25,854 nucleotides of DNA from Ophryocystis elektroscirrha (taxonomy: Eukaryota; Apicomplexa; Conoidasida; Neogregarinorida; Ophryocystidae), in NCBI GenBank assembly GCA_030141585.1, contig JAQIFP010000019.1:1-25854 (forward strand), in the 5' to 3' direction. Positions 1 to 11,558 of this stretch are shown here, one piece after another. Below the pieces are notes generated by a model. It had not been told where the DNA came from and made no database searches. It saw only the letters and a list, made by a program, of their open reading frames with translations. The position numbers and the translations under genes are program-made. How positions within the stretch are numbered: position 1 is the first letter of the stretch; every line of letters starts with the position of its first letter.

Positions 1-283
1 TATATATATGTATATATATGTATATATATGTATATATATGTATATATATGTATATATATGTATATATATGTATATATATGTATATATATGTATATATATG
101 TATATATATGTATATATTTGTATATATATGTATATATATGTATATATATGTATCTATATGTATATATATGAATAGATATTTATATATATGTAGACATTAA
201 TATATGTACTAAGCATATATATGTATATATATAAATTTATGTGTATATATATGTATATCTACGTATATATATGAAGATAGATG
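1..283. repeat. TA-rich decamer tandem array
   Basis: The first ~170 bases are an almost perfect head-to-tail array of a 10-base unit, TATATATATG, with rare substitutions (for example a TTTG at about 117-120). It then decays into irregular TA-rich DNA up to about 283. It lies directly downstream, in the minus direction, of a strong GTAAGT donor at 295-290. I read it as part of a long intron of the gene to its right rather than as intergenic DNA. The open frames across it encode only Tyr/Ile/Met periodic peptides and are not genes. Confidence 0.9.
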
Positions 284-295
284 TTAATTACTTAC

Positions 296-2681
296 AGATC
301 CAAATTCGTGCTTAGGCCGCTCGAATACATTATTTTTTGAACCATTATTAGAGTATAAAAAGTTGTTAAGGTTTAGTGGAGGTGCAGGGTTCGTTTGCAT
401 GGCATTGTTTTGCATAAGAGAATCTGTCATATTAGCGTCACTATCTGATTTATTTAGTGTCGTAAAAGGAGTTAAAAAACTAGGAGTTTCTGTTAGCTTC
501 AAAAATGGATTGGAATCATTTTTACTATTTAAGGGTTCATTTGTGGTCATGTTCTGAAAGGGTGAGGGAGTAGAAAAATGGTTCTGCGACTGCGATGGAA
601 AAAGAGAACCAAAAACTGAAGTCGAATTATTTGGTGCCAGTTTTAAACATGTCTCCTCTGACTGAAAAGTTTTTGTTACTTCTTGAGGAATAGTAGATTC
701 TAAAGGTTTACTTAAAGAGGTTTCTCCTAATGATTTCAAAACCGATTTTGAGGATTTTTTTATGACAGCCTCTGGGGAATTATTTTTTAGAAGGGGTTCT
801 GAGGGAGATTCAGAAAGGGATTCTGAAGGTGTTTTAAACAGTGAGTCAGAAGGTGCTTTTGAAGTTAGCTCGGAAAATGTTTTGGAAAGTACTCCGGAAG
901 TTGTTTTTATTATTGATTTTGAGCTTGTCATAGAGGCAGCGTCGGAAGTTGTCTTCAAGTTGAAATCTGAAAAAAGATTCAAACTAGCTTCTATAGGCAG
1001 TTTCAAATTATTATCTGATTTTATTATAGTATCCGATGATAATTTAATTATTGATTTTGATAATAAGCTAGAACTAGAAATTGATGGCGGATTGACAATC
1101 GATTCAGCTGACGTTTTTGGGAATAGTTTTGAAGTTATTTTTGCAGGATCACTCGAAAAAGTTTGAGATGGTATTTGAGACTTGAAAAGTGAGTCTTTAT
1201 TTGAGTCGCCAAACTTCTCGAGATTCGGAGAAGAACCTTTATTATTGATAGGTTTTGTACTATTTATATTGGAAATATTACTTAATAATTCCGGTTTAAC
1301 AGTATCAGAGAAAATTGTGGTCATGGGTGTAGCAGGAAACGATTTTGTTGGTATTTTAACTTTATCTGCAAAAAATAATTATATAATTATTCGAATTTAG
1401 CTATCATTTAGCTAAACAAAATTTAATAAATTTCCTTATATATATATATATATATTATTTATAATCATACATAATATTATTATACATAACATAATTATAC
1501 ATATTAGAATTATATGTTATATAATTATATGTACATAAATAGAGTAATAATCTCCAGATATCTTTACAAGTAAAATGACGCCTCTACGTATGTATATTAT
1601 AATACAAATGTATATAGGTGTAAATATTATATTAATTACTGCATTTTTTAGAGTTGAGTTATACTGTTTAATCATATATATATACAAAAAAAAAGTTTGA
1701 TGAACTTTTTTTTTTTTTTTTTAATGATAGCTTTGTGTAATTATTATTATTACCATTGTATATATATTTACTGTTACATAAAATAAATAAAAAAGCTCTT
1801 TTTAATTAACTGTAATAATTGGGTATAAGCTGTTGTACTTTTCAGAAAACAATTAATTATAAATACCATAGCAATATATGTAAATAGATAATATAAATAA
1901 TAGGGCATATAAAATACATGCCTAGATATACAAATATAGTATAGATGAGATATATAAGTTGCATAGCATATCTTTAGTAAAATTATAGTCCCATTTGTAA
2001 ACGGAACCCCTTACGATTACTATTACCATTATCTTTAAATATACCGGGACTATAAGGTGGACTTGTAGCGGCATCTTTCCGTGTAGGTACTGGTTTTGCC
2101 TCAGCTTTTACTAAATTATTTTTTTCATTAAACTTTTTGGAAGATTTTTCGAATTCTTCTGCGTACTCTTTTGAGTTCAAAAAGTTACAACAGAATTCAG
2201 GTTTTGGGCCGACGTTTTGAGCAAATTTAGTGAAAATTCGATGTGTTTTTTGAATGGCTACAATATCTTCAAGCCGAGTCATAAACGAGTTGAAATTCAT
2301 TGTAACTTCACTGTAAAAAAGTCACATTAATAACTCATATAAACTATTTTAAATTTATCATTATAATACTGGGAATTTACGTATGCTTAAAATACCCTTA
2401 CACGATATTTCCAAAATTACCGGTAAAGTATTCTAGTTTGAGAGAACTCACATATATATTCATTTATGTATATATGAATATATATGTACATACCTGCGCA
2501 TATATATATATATATGTGAATTTATATATGATTATACGTGTATATATGTATAAATATATATATGTAGATATGTTAGTATGTATATATATATATATATGAG
2601 TACATGAGTATATGTATTTGTATGTATATATGAATATATATGTACTTACCTGCGCATATATATATGTATTTATATAAATAC

Positions 2682-2712
<31 letters not shown>

Positions 2713-3621
2713 ATTGTTTGAATGTTTGTATATATGTAAATGTAATTATATATAGACAAATATGCAAAAATTTGTATGTAGTTATTAATTTATACATATG
2801 TATATATTCTCCTATACATATATATATGTCCATGTATACATATTTTTGATAATGCGTATATATGTTTATAATTGCTTGTATGTATAAATATATAAGTATA
2901 TATACACTTACGTATGTTAGTTTACAAGTATATATATGTATATATATTTTTATATATATATATATATAAATATCTAACTTATATATATAACATAGATATG
3001 TAACTTATGTATAAATATTATATAATAGTATTAATAATAATTTATCGTAAGATTTTGCAATATACTGATAAGTTTTTACATGGAGATATAGTATATTTAA
3101 AACCCGTATAGTCTATATATACACGAGCATATTACCATTAGAAACTATTTTTGTATAAGCATGTATGCAACATAATAAACTTACTCTTCTTTTCGTGTAA
3201 GAATTTTCCTATTAATTTCTAGCTCTTTTTCGGTAGAAGAAAGGATAATATTATTAGTAGAAATAATATTAGCGGATTCTAGTTTTAAAAAACTCTCGCC
3301 AATAATAGGAAACGCTTTGATGTCTTTTTTAGGCAACTCATTAACTTCAAGTTTTAAAGGCTGTATATTTGACTGAATAAGCTTTATTTTATCTTTGGCA
3401 TGTTGAATAATAGAGTTGAATTTTTCTTCTATTTCTGTGTCAGTTTTTTTTCTATCTTTTAAGCTTTTGTCTTCATCTTCAAAATTAGTGTAATCTAATC
3501 CATACCGTGGACGCGAAAGTAAATTATCATGTGGTTTTATTTTTTGTTTTATAAAGCTTAATTTACATAAGAAATTCAAATATAATTGAAAAACTTTGGA
3601 TGATTTTTTGAGTACTCTGAA

Positions 3622-3652
<31 letters not shown>

Positions 3653-4909
3653 GATAAAAAACTGAGTAAGTTTTTCATATTTTTTTCCAGCAAGCTCAAT
3701 AAAATAAGTCAATGATATAATTATTGCGTTTGTTTGAGATAAAGTTAGTTCAACTTTTTTCTGTATCGTCGGAATGCTATAGTTATTTTTATCCAGGGAT
3801 TTATAAGTACACTATTCACATGTGGTATATATATAGTCATACATTTTCTATCAAGGTATAAACCAAATGGCGAAAACGGCTCATTTGCTCGATGTATTTT
3901 TGCAAATCATCATAAATTGTGGCATTTATAGGATCCCATTTTTCATTTTTGTATACTTCCCAACCATCTGTTTATATAATATAATATAATACATGGACTT
4001 AACGCCGTTATTAGTGTCCTATGTAATTAGTGAGTATTTTTTTATACTAGGCATGATACAAGGATGTTGTTTTACGAAGTATATACAAGTATTTTGATAT
4101 GTTGAAAATTTAAAATAAGAACTTATAACTGTAAATGTATATATGTATACACACAAATTCACATAATTTTATACATTTATACATATATATATATATATAT
4201 ATATACATATATATTCATACATTTTCATATATATACATTTATACACATATATATACATATTTACACTCATGTATATATATATATATATATATATATATTT
4301 AGACACATATATATACATATATATTTTTTTTATGGTTCAGAATTTAACATGAAGCAGAATATATTATGTAATATATAGTAAGTTTGTATAGTAGAAACAA
4401 ACAAATTTTACTTTTAATATGATTTACAAGGGCGGACAAGGTATCCAAATTTCCCGCTAGTATATTTCTCCAAGGGTTTTCAATTTGTTTGGAGACCGGA
4501 TTATATGGAAAACTGCCGAGAAAATTAGAAGGTATAATTTTTGAGTATTGTTCTTCTAATTCATCGACGTTGCGATCAACTTCATTCAGTGCTTTATAGA
4601 AAAGAATCAAAATATCTTTTTTAGCAGCTGTAGCTTCTTTTTTTAGCTATAACCAAGATTTACACAATTGTATGATTTACCTCGGTTAGAAGTGTTTTAC
4701 AAGTATTTTTATCGTTGTTTTTACTATCTGAAGTTGCATAGTGTACAGCAATTTCTGACGGGTTCCAATCAGGCACTTGTTCTACGTTGTCGATAGAATC
4801 AGATTCTTCCTCTGATTCTAAACTTGAACATTTATTGGAAACAGGATTTTCGTTCGAAGCTAAACATATTTAATTTCAAAATTAAATTTATTTCACATAT
4901 ACACATATA

Positions 4910-4967
<58 letters not shown>

Positions 4968-5365
4968 TATGAATATTGAATGTTTTTACTTACAATCAGA
5001 GAAATAAGTTTCTTCACCGGAGGAAAAAGTGTTATTATCATTTTCATTTTCTGAACAAATTTACTGTAAACATAGTGTAGTTTCACTGAGTACAATTACA
5101 GGCTACAAAATAATAATTAAATTTATAGATACTATTGATCTTAAATTACTCATATATATATGTATATATATCATATTTATATTATATTTATATTAAATTC
5201 ATTTTTTCCAGTAATTTTTTTTTATTTACGTACAAAATATAACGCTTCAACTAATGAATTCATTATAATTATTAGTGTTCAGTAAATTAATGCAGTGTCA
5301 AAATAATTTTAGATTGGTTAATCATATAAACTTACGTAAAAACTTATATACATTTGTGTAAATAA

Positions 5366-5412
<47 letters not shown>

Positions 5413-6045
5413 TACATATATATATGCATTTTCTATACATACATTTAAGTATAAGTGTAGTTATAGTGTACACGTATAGATATATATATACCTCTTTATG
5501 TATACATATAGACATATAAATTTATTTTTGTATATATATATATATATACGTATAAACATAATAAACGAGCTAAATTAATGAATATTGTAATCAATTTGCT
5601 TTTATTTACCAATAGCGCTGGATAAAAAAGAACCTAAACTATGGGTAAAAATATGAAAGTCATTACCTTCATCGGAAACATTGTCTATTTGGAGTGGTTC
5701 ATTATCAATTTCAAATCGGTATACACAAACTATATTGTCCGACTGAGTTATTACAAATTTTCCTGGAACCCCCTACACAAAAAATACGCCAAGGTGTATT
5801 TCGAACGAAAATGTTAAATTACGCATTATAAACAAATATTTATTCATAACATTAATAGAAATTATACATACACATAAAATATATGTATATTGTAGATACA
5901 TATATTATAAATTAAATATTATATTTAATTTAATATATTTTATATAAATATATATATATATATATATTTATATAATATGATAGGTATATATATACACAGT
6001 AATATATATATATATATATAATATGATAGGTATATATATACACAG

Positions 6046-6088
<43 letters not shown>

Positions 6089-7077
6089 TAATAAATAATT
6101 TTATTTAGTAATGTTGCTACAACAATCAAACAGACTCAATAGGTACCTTTTCCAAGCAAGGTATATAAAATAGATCGGTTATTGCAGGAATATTGTCAAA
6201 ATCTAACATAAGACAGCCAATGCCCTCTTCAGGCTTCAAAATTTTGATGGTATTTTTATCGTTATCTGATGTGAAGACATTTAAATTACAAGCAAGGTTA
6301 CTTAAAAAAGAAGAAGAGGATATATAGCAAACACGATTTTCTGATGCTAGAACTGCCAAAGAAAGATGGTTTATGTAAACGTAACACAAAGTTGCGAGGT
6401 CTGGAGCAACCTAATTACTTTTTACTCCTAAATTTATATTTTTACTTCATCGACAGCAACACCGTAGACTTTGTCAACAGCGTTCAACTCTTCATTTATC
6501 TTAAAAACTATTAAAATTGTTTGTTCCATATCGTCAATATTTTTTTGTAGAATTAATATCCAATTGTTATTATTCACATAAAAAAGTCTCCCTTGTGAAA
6601 ACCTGTACAGATTTTATTAAGATAGCAACCAAACCACAAATTACTTTTCCTAAACTATTGATGTCAGCACGTTTAGTCTAAATGTTGTACTTATAATGCA
6701 TATAAAGTGTAGTGCCAGATTATAGTTTTATATTAAATAGATAAATTTGTTTTTATATTGAACTAATCTTCCATATAAATTATAAATTGCAAAAAAACTA
6801 AACAGTGGTTTACCATATCTTAGAAAAGAATATATATATATATATATATATGTGTATATGTTTGTTATTATATTTATATATTATACATATATATATGTAT
6901 ATATATATTTATATACATATATATAATACGTATATGTTTATACATGTATATATATTTATATATATGTATATATATTTATATATATGTATATATATTTATA
7001 TACATATATATATTATACGTATATGTTTACATGTATATATATCTATATATATGTATGTATATGTATATTTATGTGTT

Positions 7078-7108
<31 letters not shown>

Positions 7109-7131
7109 GTTATATTATATATTTATGTATA

Positions 7132-7162
<31 letters not shown>

Positions 7163-8991
7163 CACATATGTGTATATATATTGGTGATTAAAATTAATTA
7201 ATCTGATGTTAAGATTAATAAAAATCATAAGTAATTACAATTTTACTGACTTTGTATTAGAATCAAGATCTGGAATATGTTTAAAAACTTCAAATAGCTT
7301 CGAAATATCAAGCTTGATATCCAAATTTTCGCTGGAGTATAGCTGTACTAAGGAAATGTTAAATAAATTGCCTACACTCAGGTTCTAATGTTCCACATAA
7401 ACACAATTGAGGACAGGCTTCATCAATGCTGGTCTCAAAAATACTATCGTTATCTTTGCTAATGATAGGGGGATAAAGTTTATTTGAAGTGCAAAAAATT
7501 TGAGGACACAAATTGCTGATATGTGTCACTATTCGTTCACTTTTAGAGTTGTAGGTATTCAAGTATATTTTAGACGAGGTACACGAATAAAATTCATTCT
7601 TTGATTTGAATAAAATATTTATGATTGCTTCTTGAACACAATCTTCACCGCGAATCTATTTACAATATTAGTTACATTTGTGTATAATACAAAAACCCCC
7701 AAATAATATTAAAAAATACAAATACATTATATGCATGTGTATATAAACGAAGTTATATATATATATAAACAAATACGTATATTATAAATATTTGTATATA
7801 CATATATAAACATATATATACATATATGTATACACATATATATATATACATATATATATATACATATATATATAAACATATATATACATATATGTATACA
7901 CATATATATATACATATATATATATACATATATATATAAACATATATATACATATATGTATACACATATATACATATATATATATATATTTATATATGTA
8001 ATAAAATAAATATAATCAGCTTTATATCTATTATAATAAAAAGATATAAACTTTGCTTATTAAATGCTGTGAAATGTAAGGTTACTATTCAAAAGTAAAT
8101 AATAAAAACGTTTATGACGACATATTATGCAAAATAAAAAGATATATTGCATTATATACATTTAAAGAACTTACTAATTTTTTTTTAGCTAAATCATATA
8201 AGTAAAGAATTTTATTTTTTGCTATGGCAATAAATTCGCCTTTTGGAGAAGACTCAATTATATAAGAAGACGAAGAGGTATCAAATGGAATCTCCTCAAG
8301 CTCGATTGAGCTTTCAGTTATAATGCTATCAATATCATAAGTTTCAAGTTCCTCTATAGCTGATTCTTTTGTAATATTAAGTTGCTCATAAAATGTGTAT
8401 ATATCCCAGCAGTACAATTTATCTGAAATTTACTTTTTTACTTTCCAATAGAAAAAACCCAAGTGCATTCATTAATTTCTAGGTGTTTATTTTCATCATG
8501 CAGATTTGCCATATTCAACATAGTATAAGCGTATTTATTATGTACTGAAAATTTTTTGAAATACAAATATAGATGCATACATACAGCTATATATATACTT
8601 ATACATATATATATAAATACATATATATATATACCTATGTGTATGTAAATAAATAGTTGTATGTATGATTTTTACGCATCTATATCAAAGTTAAGCTGAT
8701 TTAAAACAATTAGCTAATTATTAAGAACAAATAGATCATATTTTATTCAATATATTGTGTAATTTATAAAATTTAAATAATTACGGTCAGCAGATATATA
8801 GAAAATCTTTTGACTTTGACGGTGATGATAAAAAAATTTTTTAGAACTATTGAAGTTATCTTTAATAATTCTTTCTAAAAAAAAAATAAAAAAAAAAAAA
8901 AAAAATTACCTTGAACAAAAGCTTTAACTAAACAATCTTCAAATACTTCTAGCATTACATCTGGTTGATTACAAAGATACGCGTCGTCCAT
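296..8991 (-). CDS. Large multi-exon propeller/coiled protein, Nup214/Nup159-like layout (partial, 3' end outside window)
   Basis: Predicted exons in transcription order: 8910-8991, 8785-8874, 8442-8544, 8175-8422, 7376-7655, 7251-7347 (or to 7247), 6446-6602, 6147-6410, 5610-5772, 4994-5050, 4681-4859, 4412-4646, 3843-3967, 3651-3760, 3185-3616, 2015-2310, 296-1365. Phases agree at every junction except two: 8442/8422, which is one base out of frame, and 7251/6602, which needs a GTCAGT donor. About 1,330 residues are visible. The first ~450 show beta-propeller-like strands ([35 protein letters not shown]). An acidic linker follows, then a Lys/Glu-rich, probably helical middle. The last exon is Ser/Thr/Lys-rich with a degenerate SxSxxKSxSE-like repeat and an isolated VFGSLFPS. 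A propeller, coiled region and low-complexity tail in that order is the layout of cytoplasmic-face nucleoporins. I recognise the architecture, not a sequence signature. Start M at 8991 ([10 protein letters not shown]) is inferred; the next in-frame Met is at 8955. The GTAAGT at 295 implies further exons to the left. Confidence 0.5.
2448..3010. repeat. TA-rich intronic repeat block with ~45-bp duplicate
   Basis: Lies in the long intron 2311-3184 of the propeller gene. A segment of about 45 bases containing the core TACCTGCGCATATATATA occurs at about 2465-2512 and again at about 2622-2665, differing by few bases. The rest is irregular TA/TG/TC repeat. Y/I-rich open frames on both strands are products of the repeat. 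Confidence 0.8.
3617..3650 (-). other. 34-base poly-A intron
   Basis: In the propeller gene, sense strand, this intron is GT, then 27 consecutive A, then TTCAG. Removing it joins ATC AA|A GTA CTC in frame. It has no visible branch-point or polypyrimidine tract. The homopolymer length may be inexact in the assembly. Confidence 0.75.
4130..4335. repeat. TA microsatellite block
   Basis: Runs of (TA)n broken by CATATATATACA-type variants, in the intron 3968-4411 of the propeller gene. Nothing coding is visible. Confidence 0.8.
4895..4975. repeat. (TA)n microsatellite
   Basis: Long nearly pure TA run in the 134-base intron 4860-4993 of the propeller gene; it takes up more than half of that intron. 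Confidence 0.85.
5140..5570. repeat. Scattered TA microsatellites in a 559-base intron
   Basis: Intron 5051-5609 of the propeller gene. It holds several (TA)n runs, the longest at about 5366-5430, separated by AT-rich unique sequence. I see no exon in it. Confidence 0.75.
5880..6086. repeat. TA array with 46-bp tandem duplicate
   Basis: The unit containing ATATGATAGGTATATATATA followed by CACAGTAATA occurs twice, starting at about 5975 and 6021 (period 46), then runs into a pure TA run. It lies in the intron 5773-6146 of the propeller gene. Confidence 0.85.
6826..7186. repeat. Interspersed TA/TG repeat block
   Basis: About 360 bases of TA-rich repeat with recurring GTATATATATTTATATA and ATACGTATATGTTTA elements. 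It is in the long intron between exons 7251-7347 and 6446-6602 of the propeller gene. Overlapping open frames on the plus strand encode only Tyr/Ile-rich periodic peptides. Confidence 0.85.
7765..7992. repeat. ~65-bp minisatellite, three copies
   Basis: The motif AAACATATATATACATATAT followed by GTATACACATATA recurs with its AAA at 7808, 7874 and 7938, giving periods of 66 and 64. It lies in the intron 7656-8174 of the propeller gene. Confidence 0.85.
8423..8441 (-). other. Anomalous 19-base intron candidate with frame mismatch
   Basis: Between two clearly coding stretches of the propeller gene lies a 19-base GTAAAA..TTTCAG segment. Exon 8442-8544 ends with two bases left over, but exon 8175-8422 needs one. 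No other GT/AG pair here restores the frame: a 36-base alternative starting at TGG|GTTTTT also fails. Reading five T instead of six in the T run at about 8451-8456 would give a smooth join (WVFLLENKLYCWD). A one-base assembly error or an indel in this copy is the simplest explanation. Confidence 0.5.
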
Positions 8992-10013
8992 TTAGAAGCC
9001 GAAGCAATTCTGTGTGTCAGAAGTGTGCCTATTAAGCGTTCACACTCTAATGTGTGAAACTTTGTCATATAAATAACAACAAAGCCCTTTTCAGCCATTA
9101 AATTCACACAATGGTCATATATATGCGGGAAGGCGGGAGCTCCAAAAAATAAAATATGCTTTACATTCTTGAATTTTGCAGAACGATAAAATAAATATCT
9201 TTCTGTGGTAATCAGCAATTTTGAGTTTCCTATGAAGCGCATAAAAATATTAAATTTTACCTGTTTGAAATTCTTTACGATTTTTTGTTGCAGCTTTTTG
9301 ATTTGAATGTTCATGTATTACTTGGAAATTTGCTAAATTTCTTGGATCATTTTTAAACAAAGTACTTTCCATTAATGTCTTTTTTATTCTGATATTAAAT
9401 ACAATTAAAGTAATATATAATTATAAAATTTTTATTTTAATTTTATTATTTTATCTATATATATATATATATATATATTATTGTATTAAACAATATTTAA
9501 TCTTGTTATATGGTATAATTACTAGATTAACTAAAGTAAAAAATTGCTTTGTTAAATAATAAACTTCGACTATGTTATACAATTAATGCAGAAACAGTAT
9601 ATAGCTGTCAATGATATTATAATATTTTTTTTGTATTTTTTATTTTACCTAATTAACTCGAGATAGGTTGGGAGTACAAACAGCATTTGGTCGTCTTGGT
9701 TGGAAAGAAATACAGGTGGGAATTTTTTTTCAATAAAATCCAACAATGCCTTAAAAATTAACTTTTGTTTTTTGAGCATTCATTTTTTTATATGTAATAT
9801 AAAAGTTATGTAGTATGTTTTGTACAGTGTAACTGCATGTGGAAGTTTATATATATACAATTGCCATAAATGTATTACGTAAGGGATATTGTTCAAATTT
9901 TCTAATCAGCTATATTTGTATAGCTGTTCAAGTATTCTAATATATATTCGAAATATAGAATTAATTATTACACATTTAAATTGTAATAAAAATATATAAT
10001 ATAAAGAACTTAA

Positions 10014-10062
<49 letters not shown>

Positions 10063-11242
10063 TCACTAATATCATTGTATGGATAAAGATTTATGTCTAT
10101 TAGTAGTCCACTTACTTGAACAACGTCTTTGTGAGACTCGCAAGGAACGGACACTATAAGTTGTTTGTTTACTAAAAAAAGCATCTAATTGAGTAAATCG
10201 GAAATACCTTTGGATTCATGCTTCATCAACTGATTGTCATTCAGTGGTTTGTGCAACTGAATCGTTCCGCGTATATTTTCGGCATATTTCAAAAATAAAG
10301 AATGTAACTCTGCATGGCGTCCGTCCGACAGGATTATTGTTTGTCGAAAATTTTTAGAGACTTCACGTAAGAAAGTAAGTTTCAATCTGCGTATGTCACA
10401 CGATGACGGTATTTGTGTCGGTTTTTTATTCAAATGCTACAAAATATCGATTGATGCCAAAAATTTTACTTTGAATATCTCACGAATGTGTTGGAAGTTT
10501 TGCATTTTGAACACGTCTGCGCGATCTAACGCAATTATTTCAATGGAACTTAAAGAATCTTGTGTCTTCAAACATATATATTTTAAAAATAATATATAAT
10601 ATATTATTAGTATATTATAAAAATTAATATATGCATATATATTTATTATAAACAAATTATTATATACATATATATACATATTTATTTCCACATATGTGTA
10701 TATACATATATATATATATATAATATAAATATACATATATATATATATATATATTATGAATATACATATATATATATATACACAATATTTATAAACAAAT
10801 AAATATATTTACACATATGCATATACGTATATATATATATATATATGTATATAAATATATTTACATATATTTGTTTATCATTTATACTGAAATAATTTGA
10901 GGCAGGCAATTTAAATGTTACCTCTGTTGATTCCAGTGCTGTGTACAAACCAATTGGTGAGGCAATGATAATGTCTGAGTCGAGAAATTTGGAGTATAAA
11001 TTGAAGCCATGAGAGTGAAGTTTGATGCCAATCCGAAAATGATCATTCGTATTACCGCGAAACAAATCAGAGTAAAATAGAGGATAATTTTTTTCCATAA
11101 GTTCTTTGCCACTTTCAACATAATGATCATTATCGCCTTCAACTCCATACTCTTGATTGAATTTAAGTAATTTTCCAATCTGTCATTGAATTCATATTAA
11201 CTCTATTTATTTTTTCACAATATTTTTCAATGAAACAACTAT

Positions 11243-11297
<55 letters not shown>

Positions 11298-11523
11298 TAT
11301 TGTTATATACATATTCATAAATATATATATATTATACACAAATATATTATTATACTATTAAATCTATATATATAAACACATATGGTATATATTATTATAC
11401 TGTTATATATATATATATATTGTTATATACATATTCATAAATATATATATTATACACAATTATATTATTATACTATTAAATACATATATATAAATACATA
11501 TGGAATATATTATTATACTGTTT

Positions 11524-11558
<35 letters not shown>

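Noticed and set aside
18..200. Open frame in the left-edge repeat (Met-Tyr-Ile periodic)
   Set aside because: It is a direct translation of the decamer array; the same pattern appears in other repeat blocks (2573-2849, 6805-7191, 7727-7975, 19276-19497).
762..1166. 134-codon plus-strand open frame
   Set aside because: It is antisense to the Ser/Lys-rich final exon of the propeller gene; its Glu/Ser pattern mirrors the sense codons.
1983..2014. Stop codon after [10 protein letters not shown] as the end of the propeller gene
   Set aside because: A strong GTAAGG donor at 2014 joins in phase to the acceptor at 1366 and to a long coding exon, so the gene most likely continues.
5639..5666. 28-base GT..AG segment inside exon 5610-5772 that looks like a minimal intron
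   Set aside because: Removing it creates an immediate in-frame stop, while reading through stays open to a good donor at 5609.
7765..7992. CRISPR-like regular repeat
   Set aside because: The units are contiguous TA-rich minisatellite copies without unique spacers, in an intron of a eukaryotic gene.
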